NCBI GenBank assembly: GCA_964036045.1
Contig: OZ038380.1
Span: 187,066,298 to 187,130,297, forward strand
Source: Eutreptiella sp. 'Long Island Sound 2002'
Taxonomy: Eukaryota; Euglenozoa; Euglenophyceae; Eutreptiales; Eutreptiaceae
Reading direction: 5' to 3'
Length of the DNA: 64,000 nt
Under the pieces are notes generated by a model. The model searched no databases. It saw only the letters and a program-made list of their open reading frames with translations, and was not told where the DNA came from. The position numbers were made by a program, and so were the translations under genes. Each line of letters starts with the position of its first letter. Position 1 is the stretch's first letter. Of the stretch, positions 21,101 to 32,659 are shown piece after piece.

Positions 21101-24100
21101 GGAGGTGACCCGGACCCAAAAATCGGCAAAAAATGAAAATGGGATTTTTGAAATCAGTGCGTCAAGGGGGTTCAGAAAAATCATCATTTGCCATATATTT
21201 GGTGGAAAAAAAATGTAACCATTTTTAGTGCTCAAAAAAAAATTTTCGGCGCCTTCGGCACCAGAGTTCATTATCACTTGTTTATGGTCCTGTCAATTGA
21301 GCCCTTTTCCCAGACCTCCCCCGCCCCCCCTTTTTGGAGGGCTCTATTGATCCCCCCCCCCCCGGTTGAAAGCCCTACTGCCGCAAGCCCCCCCAGCCCC
21401 CCCGGGCTCCTTTTAAGCGTGGGGGTGGTAGTGGGTGGGTGGGTGGTGTGAGAGCCCCCCCCCTCATCCCCCCCCCAGAGCAGTGCCGAGTTTTTAAAAG
21501 AAGCCCCTCCCTCCCCTCCACATCAGAAATGTGCTCCTCAGAAACAGAATGAAAGGGGCCCGAAGTTGGAGGCCGATTTGAGGTGCACAAACTTGTTGTG
21601 GGCCTCTTCCCCTCCCCGGACGCCACACCACACACCCCGCCACTGAGCAATGGCCCGGCTGCTGCTTGCTGCATGTTCTTCGCCAGAAGTGGGGCACGCC
21701 CGGAGCGGAGTTTGTGGTGATGGATTCGGTCTCCCAAGCGCTTCGCTGCCCTGCTCCTGTCCGTTGTGTCCGGTGCACGGGGGGGGCGTCTCCTCACTTT
21801 TGTATGCGACGCCCCCCCCGCAGTAGAAGTGCGCCGAAGGCCCCCCCGGGGGGGGGGGGGGGGGGGGGAGTCGGGAGGGTCGGTTTGGGGGGGGGTCCAG
21901 GTGGGGCAATTTGGGGTGGTGGGGGGGGGGGGTTGGCACAAGGTTGGGCTGACTGGGGGGGGGGAGGGGTGCTACGTGGGCAATGGAAAAATTTTTCAGG
22001 CGCCTTCGGCGCCACCATATGTATGGCTGGCAGCTATTGACCCTTGGTAACTAAGTGGGCCCGGAGGGCAGGGGGTGGGGGGGGGAGTCGCGTACCCGAA
22101 CTGAGGAGACGGCCCCCCCATGGTCCGGTGTTGCTTTGACTTGGGGTGTCGCGTTGGCCCCCGATGAGGGGCGGCTCTGATAGGGCCAGGGCTTATACTG
22201 GGCCGTGGCTTCTATTTTGGAGGGGGGGGGGGGGACTCCGACTTTCACCGCCCCCGACACAGGCTCTGCGGCACGAGGGGAGTGCAGCACAGGGATGCAT
22301 TGGAAAAGGGGGGAGGGGGAAGGCTTGGTCGCGTGCGGGAAAAAGCGTAAGCTGCGTCTTTTTTTTTGGGGGGGTAAATTGTGTTTCTTTTCGACAAAAA
22401 AAAAATCACGTCGAAGAGAGGTTGTTAGATCAAGCGCAGGCGTGGGTGTCGTATACCCCCCTTTTGGGGGGGTCATTCACGTAGCATACCCCAAGGCATG
22501 ATATTTGGTGTCCAACCCCTTGTAAAATCATTATTTTGCCCAAAAAGACAATCCCCCAATGGATTTTTTGATTCTGAGGCCTCTATCTCCTGAAACTGGA
22601 CATCACTTTTTTTTGGGGGGGGGGGTGAGGGGCTGACCGGGAATCGAATTGCCGACCTAAATATTCGTGGTTGGCTGCATTACCACTCAACCATTGCTTG
22701 TTCTGACAGCTGCTGCTCTCCCGCTGCTTGTAGCCGAGTCGGCCACTGAAAAAACCCAAACTGTGTGTTTCTGTCTGCCCGCCCGCTTGCCCGACTGACT
22801 GTCTGACTGACTGCTTGCCTGACCAACTGACTGATTGGCTGACTATCAGCCTCTCTTCGAGGTGCACTGCCGAAGGCAATAGAATTTTGCGGCATAACGC
22901 GTGTGCACTTGTTTTGGGGGGGGTGTAGGTCGCGTATGAAAAAAAATCCCTTTTTCAGAGAAAAAAAAAGGTTAACTAGAAAAATCACAAGAATCACCCG
23001 ACAACCGCCATTGCTACCGGAGGAGGTGAGGCATATAGCCCCCACGGACATTTTGGGTACCCCCGCTGTGGGATGTAGATGTTGAATGGGTAGATACCCC
23101 CCACTAGGGAACAGATGCGTGTGCAGGGCCGTGTACAGCGAGGCACAAGTGGGTGTGCAAAGCGAAAGTCGGAGAGAAAAGATATTTGGTGACATGTCAT
23201 AGGCGCCTTGCACTGTAGCACCACTACGCTGCTAGTTATGACCTAAATTCTGGCTGGTGAGGGCCCCCCCATCCGTCCATCTGCTTTCTTCTGGACCGCA
23301 ACCACAAGCTTCCATGGCATTTCTAACCGACAGTAACCGCCCTCAGCGGCTTTGGCAACCTCCTCCAACCACCTGCTTGCCCGCTTCCGGAAGCCCCTCC
23401 GAGGCCCCTCCCCTTCAAACACAGCCCAACGCGCGGCGGCCCCACCTCGCCCTTGTTGAACAGGATGGCGCCCCATTCGTTGTGCAGGCCCCCGAGCTTC
23501 GCCAGGGCCTCCTGGTTGCCGCTGTCGAGGTCCAGGACGTGCTTGTAGTCCAGGAGGGCGCGTTCGTGCTTGCGCAGCCGGTGGTAGCAGTCGCCGCGGT
23601 TGAGGAAGTACTGCGGCACCGACGGGTTCCACTTGATGGCCTCCGTGAAGTACTCCATCGCCTGGTTCGCGTGGCCTGTTTGGTAGAGAAAGGCCATGCG
23701 GGAGAGCGGCCCACCCTATGCGAGTGTAGTGGGGGCACAAAGCAGTGCGCAAGGAGGGCTTGGCCCGTGCAATGGACCACAGGTACCTTGCCTCCCCCTT
23801 GAAATCCACCCCCAATGTCGAGACCGCTCCCCCCCCCCACGGCGGGGGGGGGGGGGGTCACGAGGTGACGGGATTGCGCTACACAATGGTATCACTAAAA
23901 CTGTTGCCCTACACAATGGTATCACTAAAACTGTTGCCCTACACAATGGTATCACTAAAACTGTTGCGCTACACAATGGTATCACTAAAACTGTTGCCCT
24001 ACACAATGGTATCACTAAAACTGTTGCGCTACACAATGGTATCACTAAAACTGTTGCGCTACACAATGGTATCACTAAAACTGTTGCGCTACACAATGGT

Positions 24101-27100
24101 ATCACTAAAACTGTTGCGCTACACAATGGTATCACTAAAACTGTTGCCCTACACAATGGTATCACTAAAACTGTTGCCCTACACAATGGTATCACTAAAA
24201 CTGTTGCCCTACACAATGGTATCACTAAAACTGTTGCCCTACACAATGGTATCACTAAAACTGTTGCCCTACACAATGGTATCACTAAAACTGTTGCCCT
24301 ACACAATGGTATCACTAAAACTGTTGCCCTATACAATGGTATCACTAAAACTGTTGCGCTACACAATGGTATCACTAAAACTGTTGCGCTACACAATGGT
24401 ATCACTAAAACTGTTGCCCTACACAATGGTATCACTAAAACTGTTGCGCTACACAATGGTATCACTAAAACTGTTGCGCTACACAATGGTATCACTAAAA
24501 CTGTTGCGCTACACAATGGTATCACTGAAACTGAACTGCAGCAACTCCAGTATAAGTTAAAGAAAAATTTTCTTCGGCGCCTTTGATGCCTCGTATTTCC
24601 TGTGCTTTTGTGGGCCAAGTGATGGTTCCCCCCCAGGGGGGGGGGGGGTCGAAGGGGGGCGTAAGGTCGGGGAAACCCAAGGCAACAAGAAGTGAGGGGT
24701 GGTGTTGGTTATCTGTTTTTCGCTCAAACAGACTATACCTTCGTGTGCGGCAACCCACACGTCGGCACCCGCAGAACCACCACCCCCCGCCGCAGCCAGA
24801 CATCGGCACACGCCAATGTCGGGCACCTCCGAACAGTTCGGTATGCGGCCCAGGCAAATTGTTCCGACGTTCGCACTGTTCGGGGGCGGGGGGGTTAGGC
24901 CGGTGAGACGTTCAAAAATACACAAGGGGAGAAAAAATGCACTGCACATCCGCCAGACGTGGGCACACGCAGGCATGTCATCCGGCCACACGGTGGCACA
25001 TGCAGGCCCAACCCCACAATGGCGGGGGTTACCGCGTGCGGCTTGACGAAGAGGAAGGCCGCGTTCTTCGTCGGCGTGACCGGCCCCGAGGCGCCCGCGA
25101 CCGCCCGCGCCTTCTGCAGGCAGGCAGGGGCATCGAGGCCTTCCAGCAGGTCGAACAGGGACCCCCGGTGGCCCTGGAACTCCACTTGGGGGTCCCTGAG
25201 CCAGTGCAGGACCGTCGCCTTGGGCACCCTGGCCTCCCGCCGCACACTAACACATGGTCGGGGCTCAAACCTTTGCTGGTCAGCTCCTCGGCGATGGACA
25301 CCAGCGTGCTCGACAGCTGGTGCTCCGAGCGGCTGTTGCTGCCGCCGGCCTTGGAGATGCTCTCGAACAGGTCCTGCACGGCGGCGGAGTACATCCCGAG
25401 GCTACTGAGGCACGTGGCGCGGAGCTGGTACAGCTCCGCGTCGTCGACCTCCGCGTCCACGAGGTCGTCCAGGATGCGGCCGGCGTCCTCGAACTGCTTC
25501 AGCTTGATCAGGTCCGCGGCCTTTGTGCGCCGCTTCTCGAATTCCACCCGAAACACCTGGAGGCATGACACGGCGCACACCGACTGAGGGAGACCACAAG
25601 CACAAGATACCCAACGTGGACACAAAGACCAGACACAAACAGCTGCGCCCCACTGAGCGCTGCGCTGGGTGGGGCGCAGCTCTTTGTGTCTGAGCTGGCG
25701 GACGCAAATGGCGAGTCTGCACAGCGGGTACGTTTGCCCGGCGCGCCTGGCATCCAAATCAATATTCCGGCCATCTATCCCAATGCTTTACCCCCAAACA
25801 GCACTCCCTCCTCCAGCCTAGGCTATCTAACCCCTGCCGTCTCGGGGGCCCATGGGTGGGCGGAATGGCTACATCACCCCTGCCTTCTCGGGGGTCCCCA
25901 ACACGGGGACAGAAAATGGGAAAAAGGGGGGGCAACTGGGAAAACAGGGGAAAACTTTGCCCGGCGTGCTAACGCACCCTCACACCACACACACCTGGGC
26001 CGCGTGGTTGACCGCCACGTTGCTGGCATACCCCTGCTTCCCCCGCTGGATGTACTTGCGGGCCGCCTTGAAGTGGTTGTCCTTCAGCGCCGTCAGCGCC
26101 TGCCCCACCCACTGGAACGGGCGGATGTAGGCCTCCGACGCGCACCGGTGGAAGTCCGCCCCGGCGGCGGCGTACTCCCCCAGTTTGTAGGCCGCCACGC
26201 CCCGGTGGAACGCGATGATCCTCGAGGTCGGGCTGTAGTCCACGGCCTCGGCGAAGCAGATGTAGGCCTTCAAGACTTTGCCCTGGCAGAACGCCGTGCA
26301 GCCCTGCCAGTCCAGGACCTCCATGAGGTTGGCTTTCACGGGAACCAGCGCCTGCTCCTCCTGAAAAAGCACCGCACAATGGCATTGGGGTGGGTGCACC
26401 ACCGCCAGGTGTCCGGGTGTACCATGATTCCGCACTACCGGGCGGGATATTCCGTGTCTAGTAGAATCCGAATCTACAAATTCGGGGCCATTTCTTAAAC
26501 ATGAGCGAACAATTGTGCAGGGTTGGCAAAAACTGCTCATGAGAAACAGTGGACGGCTCCAGTTATTTCCTGGAGGACTTTCCTGGTGCATCAACCAGCA
26601 CGCTTGTCTGCACCCCATTGAATGCCACAGGAACACTACGAATGAGGAGAAACGACTTCAGCGCTTCTGCGACCTCCATGAGAAACTGATTATCATCAAC
26701 CAGATCTTCTGGCGTGGTACAAATGAGCAAAGGCACAGCCTAACGTATACCCGTGCTTCACTGCGCCAGGGTCGCCCAGGGTCAGCGGTGGCCTTGCAGC
26801 CCTGAGTCCACCGCGGGGGATCCTGAGACGACCTGACTGGAACCGTCAAGACCGGTGCTGGACACACCCCCATCCCCATCCCCATCCCCATCCCCATCCC
26901 CTGCGCTGTGACGTGTGGTCTGTCACGTGCGGTGGTGGTGATGTTGACACCGTCAGCACCGCAGGCAGGGCCACAAGAAACAGAAAACGCTTGTCAAGGG
27001 CCTCGGCGTCTGTCTCAGGCAGGCCTGTTGGACAAGGGGGGGAATGTGTGTGTCCTGTTTGCGGGAGTAAGAGGGCAACACATATCCCTGTCCTACGTGG

Positions 27101-29520
27101 GTGGGTGGTTCCCTACCCCTGTTGAGCAGGTATATATTAAATATTCCCCCTCCCTCTGGGGACGGCCCGTCCTCGGGCCATGAGGCCCCTTGGGGGCGAA
27201 TTTGCATGCGGTATTGCAGGGAATAGGGTGAGGGTTACCCACTAATCCCAAGCGTCACCAGGGGCCACTGATTATGCGACTTCTCAAGCCTGCAGAGTGG
27301 AAGACTCAAAGAGGGTTAGCCCCCGCTAACCCTCTTTAGACTGGCAGGTAACAGGCTTCAGGGACCATGTGTTCGTGCCCTCCACTGTGGGTCAGGCGGG
27401 CTGGCCTGCCAGTAGCCTAACATCCCACCCCCTGGCCGTACGCAGGTCGTAAAGCGCTCCACACATGCACGTCCTGGTATGCATACACAGCAATGTTTGG
27501 CAGCTCGATCAGCTTCCGTGTGTGTTCATGGAACTACTCCACCCCTTCCTTGTTGGCCTTTATTTTGTCAACACAAGAGTGTTTGCATGTCACAGATCAG
27601 TAAGGCACTGGCAGGTCAATAGGGTCAGCCTGGGCACTGTGCTTAGAAGCCGATACCACATGATCAAATGCTCTGGACTGTTCTTAATAACCTTTGAGGA
27701 GGTGTCAGGTGGTTTAATTGGCAGGAGGGGAGTGAAGCCGCAATGCCCCACGGGGAGTCCTCTGTCATAGGCGTTCCCAGCTGAGAGCACATCCAAACTG
27801 GGCTTCCTTCACTGTACCGTTACCCTTACCCACCCCCTGGGGCCTCAATATGGTCAGGTTGCAGTGTCCTCATAAGGCTCTAGCCGCGTCTGCCCCACGG
27901 CTTTCATGGCCCTCTGTCCAGTGGCCATTGTTTGGCGGCTTCACAGTTTGCAATGCGAGCTTCCACTCACCTCTCCTCCCTGCTTCCGCTCGCCCTCCTG
28001 GCCCTTTGGACTCTACTGGAGTAGGCGTAGATGCAGGTCAGTGGCCACTCCCGTCCCGTGTTGCTATCGCTGGCCCCATTCGGCCACACTAGGTTGGGCT
28101 TTGTATGGGGCCGTAGGTTGAAAAACCCAGTGGCTACAGGTCTGGTTGAAGTCAGGAAACACTCAATATTCAACATTCAGGGGTGAGGCAGCGTGAGCCT
28201 TCGGTGCTACAGGACACCGTTGAAGCCGCAGAGGGGGAGTCCGCTGCAGAGGCTACCGAGCGGGTCTCCTGTGACGAGTCTTCAAAGTCGAGAGTTAGCC
28301 GGGGCAAGGGCTATAATGGGCTGGGGGCGGGGGCAGAGAGCACATGAGCCATTTAGCGTTCCCCTTGAACTCAAGACCCTAGCCCTCTATGGCTGCTGTG
28401 CAAAGGCACAAAGTGGTTCCCTTGCCTATGTCTTGCAGTGCAAATACAAAGCCCTGAGTTTGGGTTGGAGACTCTTTTGCAGTTTGGGTGGTGCGGAGGA
28501 ACGTGCCTCTGCAGGGCCAAGGGGGACTGCCGGCGGGGGTATCAGGGTCTTAGATTTTGGGGGAGTATCCGCACCGCGCGTGCACCGCGTCCGCACCACG
28601 TCAGGTATTTGAACAACTTCCCTAAGAGATGGTCTACTGGGAGAGGAGTTGTAAATGGTACCTGGTGGGCTCTTGAGGCATTACCATTCCCCCTGATTGG
28701 CTCTGGATGATTGCTGTTATTGGTGGGCCTTGGGTGGTCATTGTTATTTCCTCACAGGCTCTGGATGCTTTCCTGGTGGCTGTGGATGGTCACTGTTATT
28801 TTCTGATGGGCTCTGGATGGATGCTGTTATTTCCTGATGGGCCCTCTTGATGAAAGTGTCAGCGCTAACGTGTGAGGGCCCCCATGGGCGAGCTCACATG
28901 CAAACAAAGTCGGCAAAGCACACAGGACTGACACCCCTGCATAAAGCCATGAGAGAGACATAGCTCTGTTCAAACAAGGGGACAGAATTCTGCAATAAAA
29001 TTTTGAAACCAACAGGCCTACAAACAAGGGAACATGACAGAAAACATTGCAAAAGCAAAACAAGGCACACATGCAGATTGGGGATGTCTTGGCCCCCCAA
29101 AATGGGCGCAGTTGCCTCTAAACTAGCTGAAAGGGTCTACAAAACAACCCCAGTACCCGCACCGCGCGCGCACCGCGTCCGATACTCCCCCTTTGCTCCA
29201 ATAGGGGGCAGGGGGGAGCGGAACAAGACGACAGCACTGGGGCACAGAGCAAGGCCGATGGCGCACAGGACACAGGTCGGGCACACCTTCTCCTGCTGCA
29301 TTAGAAGGACGGCCTTCTTGTAGTTGGCCGTAGCGGAGTTGACATCAAACGCCGCCAGGTAGGCGTCACCTCGGAGCTTGTACAGCTCCGCTTGATTGGG
29401 GAAAAGGAAGATGGCTTTTGTGAAGAGGCAGGCAGCACGAGAGTAGTCCTTGGATTCCATCATCTTGAGGCCTTCAGTGTACGCCTTGTTGTCATGGTAC
29501 GCCGAGGCCGCCATGGCCAT
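18134..29520 (-). CDS. Multi-TPR protein, TTC16-like, seven exons
   Basis: Scaffold of tetratricopeptide repeats, about 702 aa. Exons (minus strand): 29287-29520, 25995-26360, 25302-25556, 25033-25233, 23446-23715, 19050-19484, 18134-18481; all modelled introns are phase 0 and GT-AG. TPR motifs join exactly across junctions: FNKGE|VPQAEAEFSKAIAYQP across intron 5, and YKKAVLLMQQEK|EEQAL across intron 1. Further TPRs include AACLFTKAIFLFPNQAELY and AMEYFTEAIKWNPSVPQYF. The C-terminal 115 residues are Lys/Arg-rich and disordered. Repeat order and the LNRGDCYHRLR segment resemble TTC16, a flagella/cilia-associated family; that link is inferred from similarity I recall. The exon 3-4 junction is uncertain: the frame changes and the 68-nt intron is a best guess, with a 20-nt alternative. 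The introns hold a Harbinger MITE, a hAT MITE and a 30-bp satellite. Confidence 0.85.
18551..19033. mobile_element. hAT-type MITE carrying a 21-bp minisatellite (intron 6 of the TPR gene)
   Basis: The ends CAGGGGGTGCCATAA (18551-18565) and TTATGGCACCCCCTG (19019-19033) are a perfect 15-bp inverted repeat with a hAT-like CAGGGG tip. Inside are a poly-A tract at each side and a 21-bp tandem array. No flanking 8-bp duplication is left at this site. It makes up 483 of the 568 bases of intron 6, 16 bases from the 5' splice site. A sister copy at 54704-55021 has an intact target duplication. Confidence 0.8.
18600..18967. repeat. 21-bp tandem minisatellite, about 17 units
   Basis: The unit reads AACCGATGGCGGTTGGTGGGT with variants (GTGTGT for GTGGGT, GGCC for GGTT). 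Being a multiple of three it opens frames on both strands (WVTDGGW or PPSVTHQ repeats). These are by-products, as the array lies inside a MITE within an intron. Confidence 0.95.
20995..21364. mobile_element. MITE (TCAAT-type), intact copy, in intron 5 of the TPR gene
   Basis: GGGGGGTCAATAGAGCCC at the left is matched by GGGCTCTATTGATCCCCCC at the right, an 18-bp inverted repeat with one extra base. A second inverted pair lies inside (GGGCTCAATTGAC and GTCAATTGAGCCC). The middle has GAAAATGGGATTTTTG and a GGCGCC-TTC-GGCACC hairpin. The element is about 370 bp without coding capacity. Other copies are at 288-490 (partial) and 33686-34323. Confidence 0.7.
21505..21615 (+). repeat. Dispersed repeat family R-B, copy 3
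   Basis: Landmarks CATCAGAAATG, AAAGGGGCCCGAAGTTGG and GGTGCACAAAC align with the other R-B copies. It lies in intron 5 of the TPR gene. Confidence 0.55.
22406..22865 (-). mobile_element. Composite repeat E with tRNA-like promoter boxes, copy B
   Basis: Inverted counterpart of 17127-17684, bounded by CACGTCGAAGAGAG and CTCTCTTCGAGGTG. On the minus strand a TGGTTGAGTGGTAATGC A-box-like sequence and a TTCGATTCCC B-box-like sequence are spaced as in a tRNA gene, but acceptor-stem pairing is absent. It lies in intron 5 of the TPR gene. Confidence 0.65.
23300..23412 (+). repeat. Dispersed repeat family R-E, copy 1
   Basis: GGCATTTCTAACCGACAGTA followed by CGGCTTTGGCAACCTCCTCC aligns with 32660-32775. 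It ends 34 bases before exon 5 of the TPR gene. Confidence 0.6.
23874..24536. repeat. 30-bp tandem satellite array, 22 units (intron 4 of the TPR gene)
   Basis: The unit ACACAATGGTATCACTAAAA + CTGTTGCSCT is repeated 22 times almost without change. Nearly all variation is a C/G choice at one position near the end of the unit (order of the first 21: c c g c g g g g c c c c c c c g g c g g g) plus one C-to-T change. The last unit degenerates into ACTGAAACTGAACTGC. There are no spacers, so it is not a CRISPR array. Frames on both strands are artefacts of a unit divisible by three. Confidence 0.97.
26866..26901. repeat. (CCCCAT)n microsatellite
   Basis: Six hexamer units, in intron 1 of the TPR gene. 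Its minus-strand reading is (GGGATG)n. Confidence 0.9.
27449..27612 (+). repeat. Dispersed repeat family R-C, copy 2
   Basis: AAAGCGCTCCACACATGCAC, CAGCAATGTTTGGCAG and TTTTGTCAACACAAG align in order with 8857-9030. It lies in intron 1 of the TPR gene. Confidence 0.6.
28559..29191. mobile_element. Harbinger-like MITE, second subfamily (intron 1 of the TPR gene)
   Basis: GGGGGAGTATC (28559-28569) and GATACTCCCCC (29181-29191) are perfect 11-bp inverted ends. Next to each is a CCGCACCGCGCG/GCACCGCGTCCG block, the counterpart of the GCGC blocks in the other Harbinger copies. TTT lies directly outside both ends (28556-28558 and 29192-29194). It ends 95 bases from the exon 1 donor site. Confidence 0.7.
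28680..28860. repeat. Degenerate tandem repeat (GGCTCTGGATG)
   Basis: GGCTCTGGATG followed by GCTGTTATT or TGGTCA blocks recurs four times at roughly 40-50 bp spacing, inside the Harbinger-like MITE. Confidence 0.6.
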
Positions 29521-32079
29521 GGGGCCTGCGACGGCCGAACGAGGGCTGGGGCACCACCGGAGCCCCTAGGTGTTGCAAAGAGAGACAAAAAATCCTGCAA
29601 ATGAAATGCCAAATGAGCTGCCAACACACATTGCTCTGCATGGGTCCTAAAAATTGGCAGCCACACCTTTCAACCTACGCACTGGACACAGTGAAAATTG
29701 TACGGCAATCTCGTCAGTGTCTTAGCCTATCTCCGCTCATCAAACACACGTTTTGCATTTTCATGTCACTCAGGTTGGCTGAGGCAGGGTGGCATCCTTC
29801 ACGACAGGTAAAAAAAAAATACCATGAAAATTTACCATAAAATGAGGCCAATGCTAATTTTGGCGACTTTTGGTAATTTGTGCAATCCATGTATATGGCG
29901 AACCCAACCACATGAAGGTCAAGCTGCTGATACGACATGCTAATCGTCACTCCATTCCCTTTTGAATGATTCTTTGGAGACCCACCTCCCAAATTTGTCA
30001 CTGAGGTGGGGTCACTTCTGCTTTTGCACTTGCCTGCCCCACGCATCCTGCTTCAGCATCATTGGCACTGCCAACCATTTACCAAGGTCTCACCAAGTGT
30101 TGCTCTGACAAGGGCACTATTCAAGCAGTGAGCGGAAAGCAAAGCATCATCGGGGTCTTTACAACCAGTAGAGGGGCATCGAAATCAGTTGCTGGGGCAG
30201 ACCTACAAGGTTCACATTCCAGTGATAGGGGCCCACATATAGCGCACTACAGCGCTGCAAACATGTCAAAACAAATGCGGAATAACTTGTGGACCACCGG
30301 GAAATGAAACTGCCCAATTCCAGGGTTCCCAAACTTGTGGAAATAGCACCTTGTATTGCTCTGACAAGGGCGTTACTATTGCAAGGGGGGGTCCCAATGG
30401 TCAGCTCTGGCGTTGTTGTACCTGGGGTTCCCTTTGGCGACACCTTTACACACAGTGCGCACACAGTGTGCGCGCATTGTACAGTACCAGAGGTACCAAA
30501 ACCCTCCTGCAACCCGCACTCTGATCTGGTATCACACGTAATGTACAAATGAGGAGGCCTCCGCAGAAGATGAGAACAACAAGGAAGTGTGTTTTGGTGC
30601 ATGATGTCGTGCTCTCAGGAAGTCATGGTTTTCATGGATACACAATATCGGTACCAGCAACAAATGTGCACGCAGTGCGCACGCGGCGCACAGTTGTCCC
30701 CCTGGTTTGGTTTAATACGATGATTTTGGCATGGCACCCCCCCCCCGCCCCACACGGCCCAAAAATCTCAGAAAACAACGGGAACAGAGGGTCACCGTGC
30801 AGACAAGGTCCCTGACAACATTAGCCACGGCTCCCACTCACATCAACACCCATCCAAAGCCTTGCACTCCAAAGCACAACTTGTGATGGGCAGACGCACG
30901 CTCCAGTCACTCTGTCCTTGTCTTCCCACACACAAGGGGGTCACATTCCTGTGACATTGCAGTATGGACCCCGGTTCCCAAAAGACCCTGAAAGGCGCAA
31001 GACGCCCAATAGGGCTGTGGCCCCTGCGAGCACAAGCGACCGCGGTTTGTCACTGTATGTCATGCACGAGAATACTTCATAGTACAGCATTGCTTTGCCT
31101 CATTAGTGTGCGATTTGGGGCCAAGTAAATGACAAAAAAAGTCCGAAGCGTCAAAAGCAAGAAAGAAAACAACAACAGAAACAACAACAGAAACGACAAC
31201 AGAGACAACGCATGTGTTAGGCATCGTTTCAGCATCGCGCTGTATCTCGCTGGATTCTGCCACATGCTGCAGGGTCTCGAGTTGCAAGTTGAGGCGTTGG
31301 ATACATCAATCGTATGTGCATACACGTCGACCCCTGTCCCTGCAGTCCCTGACACCCGCAGTTGACGGCTCGAACAACTGGCGCCCTAGAGTGACCTGGT
31401 TTGAGGAGGCGGCAGGGACTGGTGTGGACTAAACCACACCCAAACCGTGGGGTCAGAGACATAGTCCTGATGGTGAGGTAATTGGACTCCCGCATCTCTG
31501 CACAACAAGGTCAGCCAATACAATCTGTACAGTAGCCAACCACATCCCCAAGGTCGCCTTCAAACCTCCGTTGGCGATTGCGGTGCAGAAAGTGTGCTTG
31601 GGGATGGTTGCCAGTCAAAATTCCTGGACTGCAAACTGACTGGAGTTCACACTTTGACCCACAACGCAGTCGCTGCCCCACCAACAGGTGACTCCAGCAC
31701 ACCACCCCTCTCGCCCCCCCCCCCACCTCCCCCCGACCACCACCAGGAGGTGACTGCAGCCCGCCACAGCCAACATGGCTCCACAGGAGATCCCAACTGA
31801 AGCGAGCAGAGACCCGAAGCTCTCCCTGCGACAGAGCCCCCCACGATGTCCGCCTGCGACAGCGACACCTACATGGCCCAGCCAGGTCATTGCTTCAGGA
31901 CCCACCTGGGGGGAGGAGGGCCATTTGGAGCCCTGGCCAACGCCAGCCTCCCCCCTGTGTGACATTCCATCTGGTTGTTGCTCCTTTACGGGGCCCTGGA
32001 CAGTCACCCGTTCTTCCCTTCGCATGTTGCGTCGGGTCGCTGCTTTCTGTGGGCCGCTGCGGCCGGTGCTCCTGCTATC

Positions 32080-32185
32080 AGAAATGTGTTCCTCAGGAAA
32101 CGTGTTCCTCAGGAACAGAATGAAAGTTATGAGAGGCGCCCGAAGTTGGAGGCGGATTTGAGGTACACAAACTGCTGTGGGCCGC
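32080..32185 (+). repeat. Dispersed repeat family R-B, copy 4
   Basis: ATCAGAAATGTGTTCCTCAG, then GCCCGAAGTTGGAGG and GAGGTACACAAACTG. The TGTTCCTCAGGAA part is duplicated locally. Confidence 0.55.
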
Positions 32186-32659
32186 TGGACGGTCTGGCAC
32201 GGGGGTGTCATCAAGGCTGGGTGAGTATGCCGGTTGGTACTTCCGGGTGTACGCACTTGCTCACCTTTGAGGAGGGAATCCTCCACGCGTGGAGAGGGCG
32301 GTTGGTTGTCCCCCCATTGGGTTGGGGCTGAAGGGAGCTCCGGGGGGGGGGGGGGGGTTGCTACCAAGCCATGGCCTGCGCCCAGCACAAGCCGCTCCAC
32401 CACGCCCACCTCCCGCAGCGACACCTGAACAGACAACATCCTCTCACCCCCGCCATACAATGCTCTTACAATGCCCTCCACAACGCCTCCCACACGTCTC
32501 ACAGTAGCAACCGGGTGACAGGCTATCCACAAAATCGCACAGGCCGTAGAAGTCCGCCGTTTGCTGCCCCTGGGGCAGGCATGCATTGGAAGAAGGGGGG
32601 GGACCCCCCCCCTTCCAGGGCACCCAGGCTATGCCCAGCCACTGTCTCCCTGACAGCAA

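Noticed and set aside
23874-24536. CRISPR array
   Set aside because: The 30-bp units are contiguous with no spacers, and the host is a eukaryote.
23696-24618. Long open frames of ten-residue repeats on both strands
   Set aside because: Produced by the 30-bp satellite, open in several frames at once, and located in a TPR intron.
31615-32586. 323-aa minus-strand frame as a gene
   Set aside because: Low-complexity, spans repeat R-B and a G run, no domain or splice context.
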